5,751 nt of DNA from an uncultured Alistipes sp. (GTDB taxonomy: Bacteria > Bacteroidota > Bacteroidia > Bacteroidales > Rikenellaceae). The notes under the pieces are model-generated. The model made no database searches, had not been told where the DNA came from, and was given only the letters and a program-made list of their open reading frames with translations. This document shows, piece by piece, positions 4,926 through 5,751 of this stretch. Where the stretch lies: positions 1 through 5,751 of the forward strand of contig CALBKP010000092.1 in the NCBI GenBank assembly GCA_937895825.1, given 5' to 3'. Position 1 is the stretch's first letter. Each line of letters starts with the position of its first letter. Position numbers and translations under genes: made by a program.

Positions 4926-5751
4926 TCAGTCGTCTGAACCCAACACTCTGTTGCGACGGTAGAGTAATGCTGCGAGTATGGCTATAAGAAGCGTGACGAT
5001 GCCATTCGCGAGGAACGCGAAGCTCGGCTTCGTGGTGGCGAATAGGTGGTCTATGCCATCCATCAGAAATGGTGCTACAAGTATCGCCAGGTAGTTCACG
5101 GCCATCACCCACGATAACGCGAGTGTGGCGAGCTCGGGCGGTGCATTTGTAGCCGCCTTATCGTAGACTATGGGTTGCATTATGCCGTAGCCAAAGCCCG
5201 TGAGCACGGCACCCACGCTGAGTGATAGCATCGAGGGGCGCGTGAGTGCTGTGGTTATAAGTCCTAAGCTCATGATTATCAGCGACCATAGGTTCACGCG
5301 GCTGCCCAATGTTTTGATTATGGTGTTAAGCATAAATCCAGGTGCCATAATGGCGAGGAAGAATAGTGAGATTATAAGCCCCGATTTCGTGCTGCTGAGC
5401 CCTGCGTCGGCTGCGAGGTACGATGTGTTGAACGTCACGACGAGCGATAGGTATGTTATGGCGAAGTAGAAGAGCATCAGTCCCGCTATCATCTTGCGGT
5501 TCAGTGTTGTCTGACGACGCTGTGCCCCCGTTGGAGGCTCGGGTGCAGGGGTGGTGTGGCTAAGTGCCGGCGTGAGTATCAGCGTTATGGCTGGCAGTAA
5601 ATATACCGCGAAGGCCAAGTGCCACTCTATGTCTGCAAGATAGCCCGTAAGTGTCGTTGCCACCACGAGAGTAAGGTTATTTACGGCCGAACTTATGCCG
5701 AGTTGCTTTACGCGGCTGTTGCCCGTGAAATAGTCGACGATAAGTCCCGTG
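4926..5751 (-). CDS. Major facilitator superfamily transporter, N-terminal part missing
   Basis: The frame stays open to the right edge, giving about 274 visible residues; the first four or so membrane helices are outside the window. The visible part starts in the loop TGLIVDYFTGNSRVKQLG, which resembles the MFS loop after helix 4. About eight hydrophobic segments follow, consistent with helices 5-12. A hydrophilic central loop rich in Pro, Thr and Arg (SHTTPAPEPPTGAQRRQ) separates helices 6 and 7. The protein ends in a short basic/acidic tail (RRNRVLGSDD). It is an inner-membrane secondary transporter, plausibly a drug or small-solute exporter, but the substrate cannot be read from this part. 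GTG at 5666 is internal, not a start. The TGA stop is followed closely by a run of seven T, but the possible stem before it (TCAG/CTGA) is only 4 bp, so a terminator is not claimed. Confidence 0.88.
   Translation of the reverse strand, partial: TGLIVDYFTGNSRVKQLGISSAVNNLTLVVATTLTGYLADIEWHLAFAVYLLPAITLILTPALSHTTPAPEPPTGAQRRQTTLNRKMIAGLMLFYFAITYLSLVVTFNTSYLAADAGLSSTKSGLIISLFFLAIMAPGFMLNTIIKTLGSRVNLWSLIIMSLGLITTALTRPSMLSLSVGAVLTGFGYGIMQPIVYDKAATNAPPELATLALSWVMAVNYLAILVAPFLMDGIDHLFATTKPSFAFLANGIVTLLIAILAALLYRRNRVLGSDD

Noticed and set aside
4915..4930. Intrinsic terminator after the MFS gene
   Set aside because: A T run follows the stop, but the only stem before it is 4 bp (TCAG/CTGA), too weak to call.
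5664..5666. GTG at 5666 as the start of the transporter gene
   Set aside because: The frame continues upstream to the edge with typical MFS loop and helix sequence; a start here would lack the first half of the transporter.

Overview
The window looks like chromosomal DNA of a Bacteroidales-type bacterium, possibly a gut member; I cannot place it to genus. The signs are a Der GTPase, an exported PepC/bleomycin-hydrolase-like peptidase and a DUF362 lipoprotein resembling Bacteroidetes family members as I remember them. Most starts lack a Shine-Dalgarno sequence and sit behind A/T-rich leaders. One intergenic region has an exact match (TATATTTG) to the Bacteroidetes -7 consensus TAnnTTTG. These are judgements from motifs, not database results.

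Layout. Bases 2-991 (+) hold the last three quarters of der, a ribosome-assembly GTPase that enters from the left edge. Bases 989-1118 form a compact two-part palindrome separating der from a leftward gene block. All remaining genes are on the minus strand. Read in the direction of transcription (right to left) they are: the C-terminal two thirds of an MFS transporter (edge-4926), a 93-bp gap with a promoter candidate, an exported C1B cysteine peptidase (4832-3444), a CYTH/triphosphate-tunnel protein (3438-2956), a 95-residue two-helix membrane protein (2928-2641), a DUF362 lipoprotein (2609-1641) and a 172-residue uncharacterised protein (1634-1116). From the peptidase onward, gaps are 5, 27, 31 and 6 bp, so this looks like one five-gene operon started from the promoter near 4874-4881. 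It converges on der at the palindrome. No stretch above 300 bp lacks a gene.

How the genes fit together. The operon does not add up to a pathway I recognise. Three products are envelope-directed: the peptidase (signal peptide), the small membrane protein and the lipoprotein. The CYTH protein is probably a cytosolic triphosphatase. The most interesting points are the 130-bp palindrome whose outermost bases form the TAA stop codons of both converging genes, and the DUF362 gene and its neighbour lying in one reading frame separated by a single TGA and two codons. I see no CRISPR array, tRNA, rRNA, transposase gene or obvious defence system, and no clear evidence for a wholly new multi-gene system.
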